Part shown: one piece after another, positions 23,919 to 32,977 of the stretch | Position numbering within the stretch: the stretch's first letter is position 1 | How the letters are laid out: each line of letters starts with the position of its first letter | Assembly: GCA_019218315.1 (NCBI GenBank) | Contig: JAHUUI010000002.1 | Location: forward strand, 434,001-498,000 | From: Cardiobacteriaceae bacterium TAE3-ERU3 | GTDB lineage: Bacteria > Pseudomonadota > Gammaproteobacteria > Cardiobacteriales > Cardiobacteriaceae | Direction: 5' to 3' | DNA length: 64,000 nucleotides | Notes under the pieces: generated by a model | Told to the model about the DNA's origin: nothing | What the model saw: only the letters and a program-made list of their open reading frames with translations | Databases searched by the model: none | Made by a program: the position numbers and the translations under genes

Positions 23919-24322
23919 CCGCGCACCAGCCTTGCTGATCCGCGTTGCTTTTCAATCAAGCCATCAAGCATCTTGGCAACGTAACTAAACCGCTTTGCGT
24001 CTATGCCGCTTAATTCGCGGTATGAGACGCTGATTTCGCCAACGCTGACACTTGCCTTATCCGCTGTCTTATCGGCTGTCAGCTCGCCAGCATGTAGCGC
24101 CAACTCACATACAGCGCGGACAACCGCACTGGGGACAGCCTCGCCATTCCTCATGCGGTCATTCAACCCGTCTTTAAGCGGATAATTGACATCGAGATAA
24201 TCAGATGCCGCCACCAGCGCTCGCTTTTTAGCCTTTTCATCCAGCGCTTGCCATTGTTCATGGCTTGGGCGCGCTTCATGATAAGCATCAGCTTCTGCTG
24301 TTTCGACATAGGCGTTAATCAC
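23915..24322 (-). CDS. Head-tail adaptor (gp6-like connector)
   Basis: The 135-residue helical protein begins INAYVETAEADAYHEARPSHEQW, a pattern of DnaT-like or gp6-type head-tail connectors (SPP1 gp15/HK97 gp6 class). It binds the portal and forms the first connector ring. Confidence 0.7.
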   Translation of the reverse strand: MINAYVETAEADAYHEARPSHEQWQALDEKAKKRALVAASDYLDVNYPLKDGLNDRMRNGEAVPSAVVRAVCELALHAGELTADKTADKASVSVGEISVSYRELSGIDAKRFSYVAKMLDGLIEKQRGSARLVRG

Positions 24323-24573
24323 TGCGCCAACTCCTGCAAATAAGCCTTCTTGGCGTCTGACGGATACTCAATACCGCGCTCATCAAGCAGGGTTTTAAGC
24401 TCGTCAACCGTCATCTTTGCAACGTCTTTTTGGCCTTGATCTTCTGATTTTGGCTCTTCCCAATCGTCAGGTTTAAAGCGGGCATCGATGATCCGATACC
24501 CTTGCTTGCGCAGCTCTGCTTTCCGTTCAGGTGTGACTGGATGCGGCTCGTAAATCACATCTTCCTTTTTCAT
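24319..24573 (-). CDS. Small HeH/LEM-like head protein
   Basis: An 84-residue protein with a C-terminal helix-extended loop-helix motif (MTVDELKTLLDERGIEYPSDAKKAYLQEL split around residues 54-82). Similar small proteins follow capsid genes in many siphophages and may aid packaging, like lambda FI. The exact role is not known. Confidence 0.6.
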   Translation of the reverse strand: MKKEDVIYEPHPVTPERKAELRKQGYRIIDARFKPDDWEEPKSEDQGQKDVAKMTVDELKTLLDERGIEYPSDAKKAYLQELAQ

Positions 24574-24581
24574 ATCGCCCC

Positions 24582-25550
24582 CTACTTATCCGCATCGGCA
24601 ATAGTGATAACGCCAGCAGTGTCTTTTATAGACGTTGCGACTTTATCCCAGTTCGCGCCAGTAGCCAGTTCGGCATCGCTTGGTGATTTGCCGCCGCTCG
24701 CTTCATCCCATGTGTAGCCTTTCAACCCCAGACCGTAGCTGTAATCAACCTGTAATGAGGTTTCAATACGCTTCTTGCCGTTCACGGTTTCGATGTTCGA
24801 TACAACATCACCACCATCTGAGACGATAGCTGCAGAATCAGCCAATGACAGGACTTTGCCCTTGTTTGGTGATCCAGCTTCATACAGCGCAGGCGCATCA
24901 GTGACGATGGCCACTTTGCCGAGAATATCCACGACACGAACATTGCCAGCCAAGAACAACTGATTAGCGTTGGCAAGGTTGTGGGCAATAAGCTTGTGAT
25001 AGGTCGCGCCACTCATAACATCCGCAACCAACACAGAACTCATATCGCCAAATTTGGCATGTGCGCCGTTCATCGCGCCATAAGACAGCCCAGCAGTGCC
25101 GGATACGTCATTAGTGGCGTCCGCCTGATTAGAGATAGCCGCAACAAGTGCCGCAATAGACGTATTGAGTTGATCTTTTAACATCAAGCTGGCGAAGGTG
25201 CGTGATGCAACCTCAATCCCCTGTGCCGTTGGGCGACGTAGCCAAGTCATCTGTGATGGCTCATACACGACTGGCCCGATACCACCAGCAACTTTGACGC
25301 TGGTCCGCTTCAGTTCTTTAAGGTTGGTGGTTGTTGCTGCATCATTTGATTCGTAACGATCAACGCGGCGCTGTGCGCTTGCAAGTGATGCAAAAAATGA
25401 TTCCTGCAAGAAATCCCCTGTAAATCCCTCTGTGGTCAGACGGATTGCACCATTAGACGATGCGTTAAACTTTTGGATCATCTGACCCAAAGTTTCGATA
25501 GTCGCAGGCATGATGTATTGGTTAAATACCTGCATTTCTGAAAGTGCCAT
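24582..25550 (-). CDS. Major capsid protein
   Basis: The 322-residue protein follows the scaffold gene and has a conserved N-terminus (MQVFNQYIMPATIETLGQ). An RRPTAQGIEVASRTFASLM segment and a central DMSSVLVADVMSGATYHKLI region follow, then a VDYSYGLGLKGYTW C-terminus. This is the pattern of major capsid proteins that pair with DUF4055 portals. It should adopt the HK97 fold. Confidence 0.85.
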   Translation of the reverse strand: MALSEMQVFNQYIMPATIETLGQMIQKFNASSNGAIRLTTEGFTGDFLQESFFASLASAQRRVDRYESNDAATTTNLKELKRTSVKVAGGIGPVVYEPSQMTWLRRPTAQGIEVASRTFASLMLKDQLNTSIAALVAAISNQADATNDVSGTAGLSYGAMNGAHAKFGDMSSVLVADVMSGATYHKLIAHNLANANQLFLAGNVRVVDILGKVAIVTDAPALYEAGSPNKGKVLSLADSAAIVSDGGDVVSNIETVNGKKRIETSLQVDYSYGLGLKGYTWDEASGGKSPSDAELATGANWDKVATSIKDTAGVITIADADK

Positions 25551-25559
25551 GTGGCCTCC

Positions 25560-26339
25560 TTAATCTTGTAAATTGAATTTCGCTTTGTAGTAAGCCTCGC
25601 GCTCTTCTTTTGTGCCGCCAGGATTACCTTTAGATACACGCCCTCCGGCGTTATTACCCAAGCCGCCGCCTTGCGGTGCAGGGAACCAATGTGGTGCTTT
25701 CTCTTTCATGTCCTCAAACCAAGCCTTTGGCGTTAATGGTTTGCCGCTTGAATCAAGCACCCCTTCTTTTGCGACGATTTCACCGTCTTCGTTCACTTCA
25801 AATGCACCCTTGGCGCGATAAATTGCGTCGTCATACGCAGATTTGTGAATTCCTGTCTCGCTACCTGCTGCCCGGATTTCGTCAGCCAGTACGCGGTCGG
25901 TAAATTTCTCGGCTCGCTTATTTGCTTTCTCAAGCTCAGCCTTGTACTTGGCTACTTCCTTTTCGTGCGCCTGCTGCATGCGCTCTGTGCGCTTGTTCAG
26001 CACTTCATCAACTTTGCCAGCCTTGATTAACTCTGCTTCCTCATCGTCGGAGAAACGCTTGATAATTGATTTCACAGTGTCAGGGTCGATACCCTCAAAC
26101 TGTTTCAAGTGTTCCTGTGCTTCTTGTGCCGCTTTCTTGGCTTCTTTTTGCTTGTTGATAAGCTCGCCATTTTTGCTCTTCAAGCCTGAAACGATTTCGT
26201 CCAGCTCGGCTTGGGTATAGGTCTTATCACTATCACCCTTTTCGGCTTCACCTGAGCCGCCGCCTTCTCCACCGCTATCACCCTCACCGCCAACTGGTGC
26301 GTAGTATTTGCGGATCATGTTGCGATATTTCATATTCAT
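25560..26339 (-). CDS. Capsid scaffold protein
   Basis: The 259-residue protein is charged and mostly coiled coil: a Gly/acidic N-terminus, then KTYTQAELDEIVSGLKSK and long Lys/Glu helices to about residue 160, then a conserved LTPKAWFEDMKEKAPHWFP. This is the DUF4355-like scaffold arrangement. Start 26339 has an AAGGAG site at 5 bases. It is removed from mature heads. Confidence 0.78.
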   Translation of the reverse strand: MNMKYRNMIRKYYAPVGGEGDSGGEGGGSGEAEKGDSDKTYTQAELDEIVSGLKSKNGELINKQKEAKKAAQEAQEHLKQFEGIDPDTVKSIIKRFSDDEEAELIKAGKVDEVLNKRTERMQQAHEKEVAKYKAELEKANKRAEKFTDRVLADEIRAAGSETGIHKSAYDDAIYRAKGAFEVNEDGEIVAKEGVLDSSGKPLTPKAWFEDMKEKAPHWFPAPQGGGLGNNAGGRVSKGNPGGTKEEREAYYKAKFNLQD

Positions 26340-26371
26340 GTTTACTCCTTGAGTATCACGCCCTTTGGGCA

Positions 26372-26421
26372 TTAAAAAACCCGCATATAGCGGGCAATAA
26401 AAAACCAGCGGTTAAGCTGGT
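26372..26421 (-). terminator. Tandem terminator-like hairpins between minor head and scaffold genes
   Basis: Two hairpins (CCCGC/GCGGG and ACCAGC/GCTGGT) each have T-runs on the minus strand. The first repeats the sequence at 11850-11873 nearly base for base. They lie within the head operon. Confidence 0.65.
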
Positions 26422-26434
26422 GTATTCGGTTTGT

Positions 26435-27418
26435 CTAGTATCTCGCTTTCAACTCTTCCAACGTCAATGGGCGCCCTGTCTGGTCGAGCATGTCACGCAT
26501 GGTGATCTTGCCATCACGCCATAGGGCGGCTTTGCCTTTGCCAAGGATGTCGTCCTGTTCGGCAACACTCTTGCTTTTCAGCCAATCTTCATAGGTTGTC
26601 TTGGCTGGTACTAAGCCATCGGCACTTGCTCGTGTTCCGTGTTCCATCATTGCCTTACGGTGTCTTGTCACAAGTAGCATCACGCTGCGGCAGCGCGGAT
26701 GTAATGGCGGCCGCTGATAGGGTATATCGTGGCCTACGGGCTTTTTATCCATATCCCAAAGCAGATTGTCACGGGCGCGGCAAATGTCGCTTGTGCGGCT
26801 GTCTAGCGTCGATAAATGCTGCTCACCTTGCAATATGTCGCGATTGTTGTCGCGTAAAATCTCACTCGCTCTGCTTGATACGCCAGCGGTCGCCGTAATT
26901 ACAAGCGTATCCGCATGGCGTCGGGCGAGTTTGATCTCATCAGCCAATATTTTACTGATCTGTCGGTGCAACAAACCATCAGCCATACCCTGTCTGACTG
27001 TGCGCTGGAATTTGAATACGGTGTCGCGGCTTTGCTTCGTCCACCAGTCATCAAGACCAGCACCATTAATCAGCGGCAATTCATGCGCGAGGTCAGCCAG
27101 CTTTGGCATGCCCAACTCAATACCATTTTTCAGGTAGATGCTGTGTAGCATCGGTATTTCAGCCGCCAACAGTGCGGTCATTGCTGTCTCTGTTGTCGTG
27201 TGGGCCTCGATATAAGCAGCGGTGATCGCTCTGTCTATCTCATTGACCAGCTTCCGCATAGCTCGGCGGCTCATATTCTCGACATATCCGGCCAGAATAA
27301 GCCCTAGCGCGTGTTTTAGCCCTTTGGATAGCCTACGGTCAACCTCACGCCTTAAATGCGCGTCATGGCGCATTAATTCGATGCGATGGTCGAGCAGTTT
27401 ATGAATCAAATTCTGCAT
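26435..27418 (-). CDS. Minor head protein (Mu F / SPP1 gp7 type)
   Basis: The 327-residue protein carries the C-terminal motif of the SPP1 gp7/Mu gpF family at about residues 190-245: LSTLDSRTSDICRARD and PPLHPRCRSVM. It is a minor capsid component that binds the portal and acts in DNA ejection or head assembly. The start overlaps the portal stop by 20 bases. Confidence 0.85.
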   Translation of the reverse strand: MQNLIHKLLDHRIELMRHDAHLRREVDRRLSKGLKHALGLILAGYVENMSRRAMRKLVNEIDRAITAAYIEAHTTTETAMTALLAAEIPMLHSIYLKNGIELGMPKLADLAHELPLINGAGLDDWWTKQSRDTVFKFQRTVRQGMADGLLHRQISKILADEIKLARRHADTLVITATAGVSSRASEILRDNNRDILQGEQHLSTLDSRTSDICRARDNLLWDMDKKPVGHDIPYQRPPLHPRCRSVMLLVTRHRKAMMEHGTRASADGLVPAKTTYEDWLKSKSVAEQDDILGKGKAALWRDGKITMRDMLDQTGRPLTLEELKARY

Positions 27419-28736
27419 TCATGCCATCCATTTTGGCTTGTTCGGCTTCCCATTCGACATCACTGCCAATGATTTCTCGTTTCTTGGCTTCGTTGAATAC
27501 TGTCTCGGCACTAATAATGCCATCGGTGTACATGTCTCGCAGCATTTGCATGGTTACTGATGGGTTGTAGTCAATATCCATATTGCCGGATATTTCGACG
27601 GTGCCGCCTTCTTTTTTGCCCAGCCACAGCGCGAACAGGTACAGCATTTGGCCAACGGCATCTTCCAAACGGTTCGCGTAGCTTTTCAGCGTTGATACTT
27701 CGCGTGTCTGTTCGTCTTTGGCTTGGCTATCGGTAAAGCTATTGCTCGATTTGACCAGCAGCTTAGCACCAGCTGTGCGCATGTCTTCTTCCAGCTTTTT
27801 AAGTGATTCCGCACCTGCGCCGATACTTGCGCCAGTGTGCTCAATGTAACGAATATCTGTACCACTCGGCATATCGATTGTTGAGCCGCCGATTTGTAGT
27901 TTTTCGCTGTCTTCCACACCAAAACGCGCCAACATAGGCACACGCGCACAGTGCAGGATGTTGTCTTGATCGCTTTGACTCTGCCAATGTTTGACGTTCA
28001 GATGAGCCAGCTCTAACAATGGCGGACGGCCTGTAAAGAACCCTGATCGCTCGGTGTAAAGCGCAACAACAGGTACGACATCAATCGAAGTTGTAACCTC
28101 GTCGTGCAGCGCATAGCCTTGGTCACCCTTTCGGTAAATCTTACGAATGCCAGGCTCTAACACGATAACCTGCTGTGTGGTTTTTTCGCCAAATTCCCCT
28201 TCGTCCTCAACTACGCTCTCAATGTAGCGGAATTGGGTACAAACCTCGTTGCCGTTGATGCGTTGACTTCGCCACCCAAGCACACTCGACACAGGCACAT
28301 GGATCGCATGCGGACGTAAACCAAGTGCTTTAGCATCGGCCATTGTCTCGACGCCATCACCGCGCTGGTAATCAACAACGCAGTAGCTAACGCCATATGC
28401 AAGCGCATCACGAAACCAATCAGCGCAAAATATCTCTAGCTTATTGCCGACAGCATCAATGTCCTGTAAATCAATACCATCTGGAATACCTTTAGGGCTC
28501 ATATCGCTGTAAAAAACACGGCCAACCATACTGGCAACAGTTTCTTTCAGCGCTGGGTAAAGTGTCGATACGTTTACCCTAGCTTTATAGGCATCGTCGT
28601 TCTCAAGTGGCCACTTAGGCAGATACGTCTGCCCCGCTTCGCGCATGGCTTCGGTACCGCCAAGCAATGTTTCAATTACCGCATTACGTGTGTGCATTTC
28701 ACTCACTACGCTACTTTTGCTGCTGACGTCTGTCAT
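27399..28736 (-). CDS. Portal protein (DUF4055 type)
   Basis: The 445-residue portal has the DUF4055 pattern: YLPKWPLENDDAYKARVNVS near residue 40, YGVSYCVVDYQRGDGVE at about 110, and RYIEHTGASIGAGAESLKKLEEDM at about 285. It forms the dodecameric DNA entry ring and docks the terminase. The terminase start and this stop are linked by an ATGA overlap upstream. Confidence 0.9.
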   Translation of the reverse strand: MTDVSSKSSVVSEMHTRNAVIETLLGGTEAMREAGQTYLPKWPLENDDAYKARVNVSTLYPALKETVASMVGRVFYSDMSPKGIPDGIDLQDIDAVGNKLEIFCADWFRDALAYGVSYCVVDYQRGDGVETMADAKALGLRPHAIHVPVSSVLGWRSQRINGNEVCTQFRYIESVVEDEGEFGEKTTQQVIVLEPGIRKIYRKGDQGYALHDEVTTSIDVVPVVALYTERSGFFTGRPPLLELAHLNVKHWQSQSDQDNILHCARVPMLARFGVEDSEKLQIGGSTIDMPSGTDIRYIEHTGASIGAGAESLKKLEEDMRTAGAKLLVKSSNSFTDSQAKDEQTREVSTLKSYANRLEDAVGQMLYLFALWLGKKEGGTVEISGNMDIDYNPSVTMQMLRDMYTDGIISAETVFNEAKKREIIGSDVEWEAEQAKMDGMNAEFDS

Positions 28737-30016
28737 AATCTGAATCCTGTTTGGGTCGCTGTTGGTTTCACTATTGGGTAAAGCTTCACAATTGGATAAG
28801 TGCCGGCATCGGTTACGTGGTCAACACCCACAGACTTGTCCGGCATCCCGTTCTTGTCATAAATCTGTTGTTCAAGCCCTGCTGTAAACTCAGGGCAACG
28901 CTTGGTGTTCACAAACAAGCGGCGTTCACCTAGTCCATTGCAAAGCATGGCATTAGTTGCGTTCACCCGGTCTTTGATGCTTGGGTTCGTCAAATCTACC
29001 CGTAATCTGAATCTATGCTCTCGCAGGATGCTTAAATCCGACTTACTCGCTTCTTTTGAGCTTGTGTTCTGGCCACTGGCATCAGGGTAAATTGTGATTG
29101 CGTGGTCTTCGCCGTATCGTTCCTTGAGCATCTGCGCCATAGTTGGCGTGTCTCTCACGCCCGTTAATTCATCTACTGCATAAGGCAAACCATCACGGAT
29201 CACGTAAATCACCGCCGCCATTTTCAGGACGTTAAAGTCCATCCCGACATGCAACGGCTCACCTTTTCTCATTTCAGCGTCCGTGTCATTCAGCTTGCGA
29301 TCAAAGCAGTTCCAAACTGACCCGCTTTCCAAGTTGACGAATTGCCCGTTGAGGTAAGCCTCAATTAGTTGCGGCGGGTAGCTCTCCTTAAGTGTTGATA
29401 TGTAGTCTTCGGGCAGGTTCTTGGCATTGTCATATGTGGATGCTTGTAGCAATCCATACATACTCGCCAGCCTTGGGTTATTCCGTGGCGCTTTGACAAA
29501 CTGTTCGTAAACGAAGTTAAAACCTTCGGGTGTGGTCGTTACGTCAATGCCGTTACGCAGCCCTTCACGCTTGTAACGCATACGAGCAATGATCTTTCGC
29601 CAAGCAATCGTGGCCTTCTTCTTATCCATCACGTCGATTTCATCAATCAACGCATGACCAATCTTGAAGCCGATAATACTGCCAGGCTTATCCATTGATC
29701 GGCACTTCACCAAACACCGAACTTTTCCGCCACGCCATAGTTTTACTTCCCTGTTGGCGTACATGGTTTCAGCGATATAACCGCAGCTCTCAGCCACCTC
29801 TTCCATTGTCGGATAAAAGATGTCTCGAATATGTGCATAAGTCGGGGCAAAATACCCCGCATTGATGCTCGGATATACCTCGGCGTGAGCAATTATTCCT
29901 GTGCAACCTACCCATGTTTTACCACCTCCAAACCCGCTAATAAAAGCCTTGAATTTATGCGGCATCTGCATGAATTCGCCTTGCGGTCTATTCAGGGTCG
30001 GCACGTGCGTCCTCAA
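28733..30016 (-). CDS. Terminase large subunit
   Basis: The 427-residue packaging ATPase/nuclease has Walker A GFGGGKT (about residues 29-35), Walker B ALIDEID (about 122-128), and a C-terminal RNase H-like nuclease with acidic residues in VGMDFNV (about 259) and YPDASG (about 314). The start appears to be TTG 30016 (or GTG 30004). It overlaps terS by 29 bases. Confidence 0.93.
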   Translation of the reverse strand: MRTHVPTLNRPQGEFMQMPHKFKAFISGFGGGKTWVGCTGIIAHAEVYPSINAGYFAPTYAHIRDIFYPTMEEVAESCGYIAETMYANREVKLWRGGKVRCLVKCRSMDKPGSIIGFKIGHALIDEIDVMDKKKATIAWRKIIARMRYKREGLRNGIDVTTTPEGFNFVYEQFVKAPRNNPRLASMYGLLQASTYDNAKNLPEDYISTLKESYPPQLIEAYLNGQFVNLESGSVWNCFDRKLNDTDAEMRKGEPLHVGMDFNVLKMAAVIYVIRDGLPYAVDELTGVRDTPTMAQMLKERYGEDHAITIYPDASGQNTSSKEASKSDLSILREHRFRLRVDLTNPSIKDRVNATNAMLCNGLGERRLFVNTKRCPEFTAGLEQQIYDKNGMPDKSVGVDHVTDAGTYPIVKLYPIVKPTATQTGFRL

Positions 30017-30512
30017 TCACAAAGCGGATTGGCTCTAAGGTTTCATCTTGGTTGATGGCCTTGTCACCCCAAGCCTGTACGCCAACGTGCTTACCAAGTA
30101 ACTCAAGGTTTTTCACCTTGTCCGGGAACTTGATCTTCTTAACGATGGTTGCCAACTCTTCGCTATTGCCAATCTCATGCACATCAAAGCCTGAAATACT
30201 GGTTCGCCATGCCTTTGGCCACTGCTTGATTGGTAGTAGGTTATTGTTATCGTCCAGCAAGTCGGCAATATCCAGCTGATCTACTTCTATAAGGCGGTTT
30301 AACACATAGTCCGCATCGATATTTATGCGGCTATTTCTCTTTTCTTGTGCCTCTGAAATCGCATTTTGGATTTCAGGTTTCTTCAGGTTCTCTTGCCCTA
30401 TTGAGTAGGCACTTTTTTTACTATAACCAGCTCTTAATGCTGCCTGCGTGGCATTTAAATCAATCAGATACTCTGCCACGAAGCGCCGTTGTTTTTCGGT
30501 CAATCGTGACAC
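29988..30512 (-). CDS. Terminase small subunit
   Basis: The 174-residue protein is of the Terminase_2 family: LTEKQRRFVAEYLIDLNATQAALRAGYS at the N-terminus, then a helix-turn-helix and an oligomerisation helix. It recognises pac or cos DNA. It starts with GTG and lies directly upstream of terL. Confidence 0.9.
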   Translation of the reverse strand: MSRLTEKQRRFVAEYLIDLNATQAALRAGYSKKSAYSIGQENLKKPEIQNAISEAQEKRNSRINIDADYVLNRLIEVDQLDIADLLDDNNNLLPIKQWPKAWRTSISGFDVHEIGNSEELATIVKKIKFPDKVKNLELLGKHVGVQAWGDKAINQDETLEPIRFVIEDARADPE

Positions 30513-30539
30513 TTCTTGTACCTCTTTTCCTATATTTAA

Positions 30540-30857
30540 TTATCGCCCTTTAACACCAGCGACGATGTCGTAAATTTTGTCAACTTTGGCACTCATATCT
30601 CGCATGTCTGAGCGAAACATTTGCATTTGTGCATTGTTGTACTGCTCAATGCGCGCATCTGCTGCTTTCCGCTCGTTTTCTTCGCGCAGTATCATCGCTC
30701 TGTATTCAGCCTGCATAATGTCCATTTGCTGTCTGATCAACGCGCGGTCATTCTCCCCAGCGTAGTAATTAGCGACACCGCTAACGATAAACCCGAATAC
30801 CGCAACAGCTATTGTGATCCAGTTGCCAATGCTCATCCTGTTCTCAGTTTTCGGCAT
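30540..30857 (-). CDS. Single-TM coiled-coil protein, possible holin-class lysis protein
   Basis: The 105-residue protein has one N-terminal membrane segment (about residues 12-30, WITIAVAVFGFIVSGVANYYAG) and a charged coiled coil. It follows Rz/Rz1 with a 14-base overlap. A holin role is possible, but single-TM proteins of this type also occur as DUF2730-like lysis accessories. I cannot decide. Confidence 0.5.
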   Translation of the reverse strand: MPKTENRMSIGNWITIAVAVFGFIVSGVANYYAGENDRALIRQQMDIMQAEYRAMILREENERKAADARIEQYNNAQMQMFRSDMRDMSAKVDKIYDIVAGVKGR

Positions 30858-31104
30858 GTTCACAGTTCACCTCCAGCAGTCGCGCATAGCTGATCAATGC
30901 AGCATCTCTGCGCACTAATGATGCGTATGCTTCGTCACTCAATGTCTCTAGTTCTGACGCACTGATAGTCGGTAATACAGGACGTGGCGGACACGGATAC
31001 TGCACGTGCTCATACCGTGTAGTAGTGCAGCCAGTCAGTAGTGCTAACGCAAATAACACAACAAGCCATCTACCAACCGCTTTCAAAACGATCTCTCTTA
31101 CCAT
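30844..31104 (-). CDS. Rz1-type outer-membrane spanin lipoprotein
   Basis: The 86-residue protein has a signal peptide and lipobox LLTGC (Cys26), then a Pro-rich stretch CPPRPVLP. It starts inside the Rz gene in another frame (35-base overlap), the classic Rz/Rz1 arrangement. It completes lysis by fusing inner and outer membranes with Rz. Confidence 0.78.
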   Translation of the reverse strand: MVREIVLKAVGRWLVVLFALALLTGCTTTRYEHVQYPCPPRPVLPTISASELETLSDEAYASLVRRDAALISYARLLEVNCEHAEN

Positions 31105-31333
31105 CTCTCAAATCCTGCTCTATTCGTTCCTGTCGTTTAGCGTTCTCAGTTTGCGCGTCATTCGTGCGCTGTATGTGTTCAATGTTTCCCTGATTCTCGA
31201 TCATCAACTTTTCGTTCTCGCGTTCGACCCGCTCTGCACGTTGCCGCTGGTGATACGCATAGCCGCCTAATGTGGCGATTGTCAGCAGTAACGTGACCAG
31301 ATACGCGCCAATTGTTTTTAATCTATCAATCAT
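31070..31333 (-). CDS. Rz-type inner-membrane spanin
   Basis: The 87-residue protein has an N-terminal membrane anchor (residues 8-25, GAYLVTLLLTIATLGGYAY) and a long periplasmic coiled coil. Together with the embedded Rz1 gene it forms a two-component spanin. It overlaps the endolysin gene by 8 bases. Confidence 0.78.
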   Translation of the reverse strand: MIDRLKTIGAYLVTLLLTIATLGGYAYHQRQRAERVERENEKLMIENQGNIEHIQRTNDAQTENAKRQERIEQDLRDGKRDRFESGW

Positions 31334-32093
31334 GGCGGCGTACCAGCTTGACGATTAGCGCTAGCCCGCCGATCAGTATCAGACTAGCAAGCGCCCAGTG
31401 GATTGGGCTGTTCCCTGATAACGCCGTGAGCAATCCGCCAGCCTGCGCAACTACTGCGCCCATTGCTGTAGGGTTTTTCAGTGTGTCGTTAATCGTGTGA
31501 GATAGCTTTTCATCGCCATGTGCTTTGGCTGGCTGTTCTTTGTTTGGCTCCGGTATAAACGAATTTGGTAGCGCAGGATCATCAAGCATACGAGCATGCT
31601 TTTTTACACTTGCGACACGCCGCTCCCAGCCTTTCCCGAACGTACCCCACGTTTTTAGCGACTGCATATATTCCAGTCGACTATCGCATAGCGCATCGAT
31701 CAGCAGTCGTGGTGAGAATTGCCCGATAGCCGCCAGTGTCTTGCTACCCATGATGCCGTCATCCTGCACCCCGACAATCCGCTGCACAAACTTAACCGCA
31801 CGGCTTACGCCTGAGTTAATAGCAAAATCCAACACGGCATAGTCCACACCTGCTGGCAATGCGTCATACCTGATCATGTCTGCGTAGTTTGTTTTGTAGA
31901 TGCGAGCGACCTCGGTTTGCGTGATTTCTCTCACACTCCGGGTTGATTGCCCTTCGGCCTTGCGCCATGCGTCATACGTTGCCTGTGTGATGCCGTAGTT
32001 TGTTGCACCGCCCGGATCTGCCTTGTGATTGCTGAACCCGCCTTCGGACACGGCAACCCACCGCATCACCTGCTCATATGTGTGTTTTGCCAT
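31326..32093 (-). CDS. Endolysin: GH108 muramidase with C-terminal membrane segments
   Basis: The 255-residue protein has a GH108 N-acetylmuramidase domain (about residues 10-90; catalytic Glu in AVSEGGFSNHKADPGG) and a PG-binding-3 domain (about 90-165). The C-terminal tail has two hydrophobic segments (about 210-225 and 230-250, ASLILIGGLALIVKLV). Start 32093 has a GGAG site. There is no N-terminal signal. The C-terminal membrane segments suggest a membrane-tethered or self-exporting enzyme, relevant because no separate canonical holin is obvious. Confidence 0.85.
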   Translation of the reverse strand: MAKHTYEQVMRWVAVSEGGFSNHKADPGGATNYGITQATYDAWRKAEGQSTRSVREITQTEVARIYKTNYADMIRYDALPAGVDYAVLDFAINSGVSRAVKFVQRIVGVQDDGIMGSKTLAAIGQFSPRLLIDALCDSRLEYMQSLKTWGTFGKGWERRVASVKKHARMLDDPALPNSFIPEPNKEQPAKAHGDEKLSHTINDTLKNPTAMGAVVAQAGGLLTALSGNSPIHWALASLILIGGLALIVKLVRRHD

Positions 32094-32157
32094 GTGATAC
32101 TCCAATTAGTGCGGCGGCCACAGTGAAACTTTCACAAACGCCATGACCGCCGGAAAC

Positions 32158-32184
32158 GAAAAAGCCCCGACTACTGTCGAGGCT
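32158..32184 (-). terminator. Antirepressor-module terminator, diverged copy 3
   Basis: The hairpin GCCTCGAC / GTCGGGGC with a T-run has the same stem as the terminators after the two immI-like antirepressors, with a changed loop. It ends the KilA-N antirepressor gene. Confidence 0.75.
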
Positions 32185-32200
32185 TGACTAAATATGTTCT

Positions 32201-32932
32201 CTACCGTGCAGCGAAGCGTGCTCTCATTAACGTTCCCCACGGTTTATTAAAATCATCTGCTTCTGAAATCAGCTGCTGCTTATATTTCCCGACCAGTCCA
32301 TCTTTAACGATGATGACATGCTCGCCATCCTTGCGAGTATCAATCGGCACCATCACAACATGTGGCGGTGGCAATTCGTCTACAGGCTGTAAATGGCGCT
32401 CTTGCAAACCGCGTGTTTGCTCGCTGATATTCAGAAAGCGGCAAGCATCCGAATAGCGCTCTTTTCTAATCTCTCGCACCGATGCCGCTTGAACATAGGC
32501 GAACAGCTCATGATAGACCGCTTGCCAGTGTTTACCTGTCCGATACACCATTTCGCGAACGCCCTGCTTGATGTGAACCAGCTGTTCATCGTTGATGTAT
32601 GGTGACGGTGCGACCGTGGCAAGAAATGCTCGAATGACGGCAAGATGCACAATCGCATCAATCCAAGCACCATAGGCTACTACGATCTCTTTACAGGCGT
32701 ATGTGCCACCGTTTACTCCGCGTACTATTTTGATAGATTCGGAAAGTTGCAGATTTGCACCTTTATTGATTTCATTATCAATTTCGGCGATTAATGCTTG
32801 GGTTTGTTCATTTCTCAGAAAGAACGCTGGCTTGTGCTTTACTTCACCGCCTGCTGCTTTGTGCAGGTCGTTGAGAGAGTAAAGACCGTCGATGCAACGA
32901 ATGTTGGTATCGAGAATGGATAGTTTAGCCAT
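32201..32932 (-). CDS. KilA-N antirepressor under c4-like leader
   Basis: The 243-residue protein has an N-terminal KilA-N domain (IRCIDGLYSLNDLHKAAGG, then VNGGTYACKEIVVAYGAWID) and a C-terminal antirepressor-like region (VREIRKERYSDACRFLNI). Start 32932 has an AAGGAG site. The leader contains a structured element with a loop complementary to this ribosome site, as in P1/P7 c4-controlled ant genes. Confidence 0.82.
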   Translation of the reverse strand: MAKLSILDTNIRCIDGLYSLNDLHKAAGGEVKHKPAFFLRNEQTQALIAEIDNEINKGANLQLSESIKIVRGVNGGTYACKEIVVAYGAWIDAIVHLAVIRAFLATVAPSPYINDEQLVHIKQGVREMVYRTGKHWQAVYHELFAYVQAASVREIRKERYSDACRFLNISEQTRGLQERHLQPVDELPPPHVVMVPIDTRKDGEHVIIVKDGLVGKYKQQLISEADDFNKPWGTLMRARFAAR

Positions 32933-32977
32933 GACTGACTCCTTATGTTTTAGTTTAGTATCGCCACATAATAGGGT

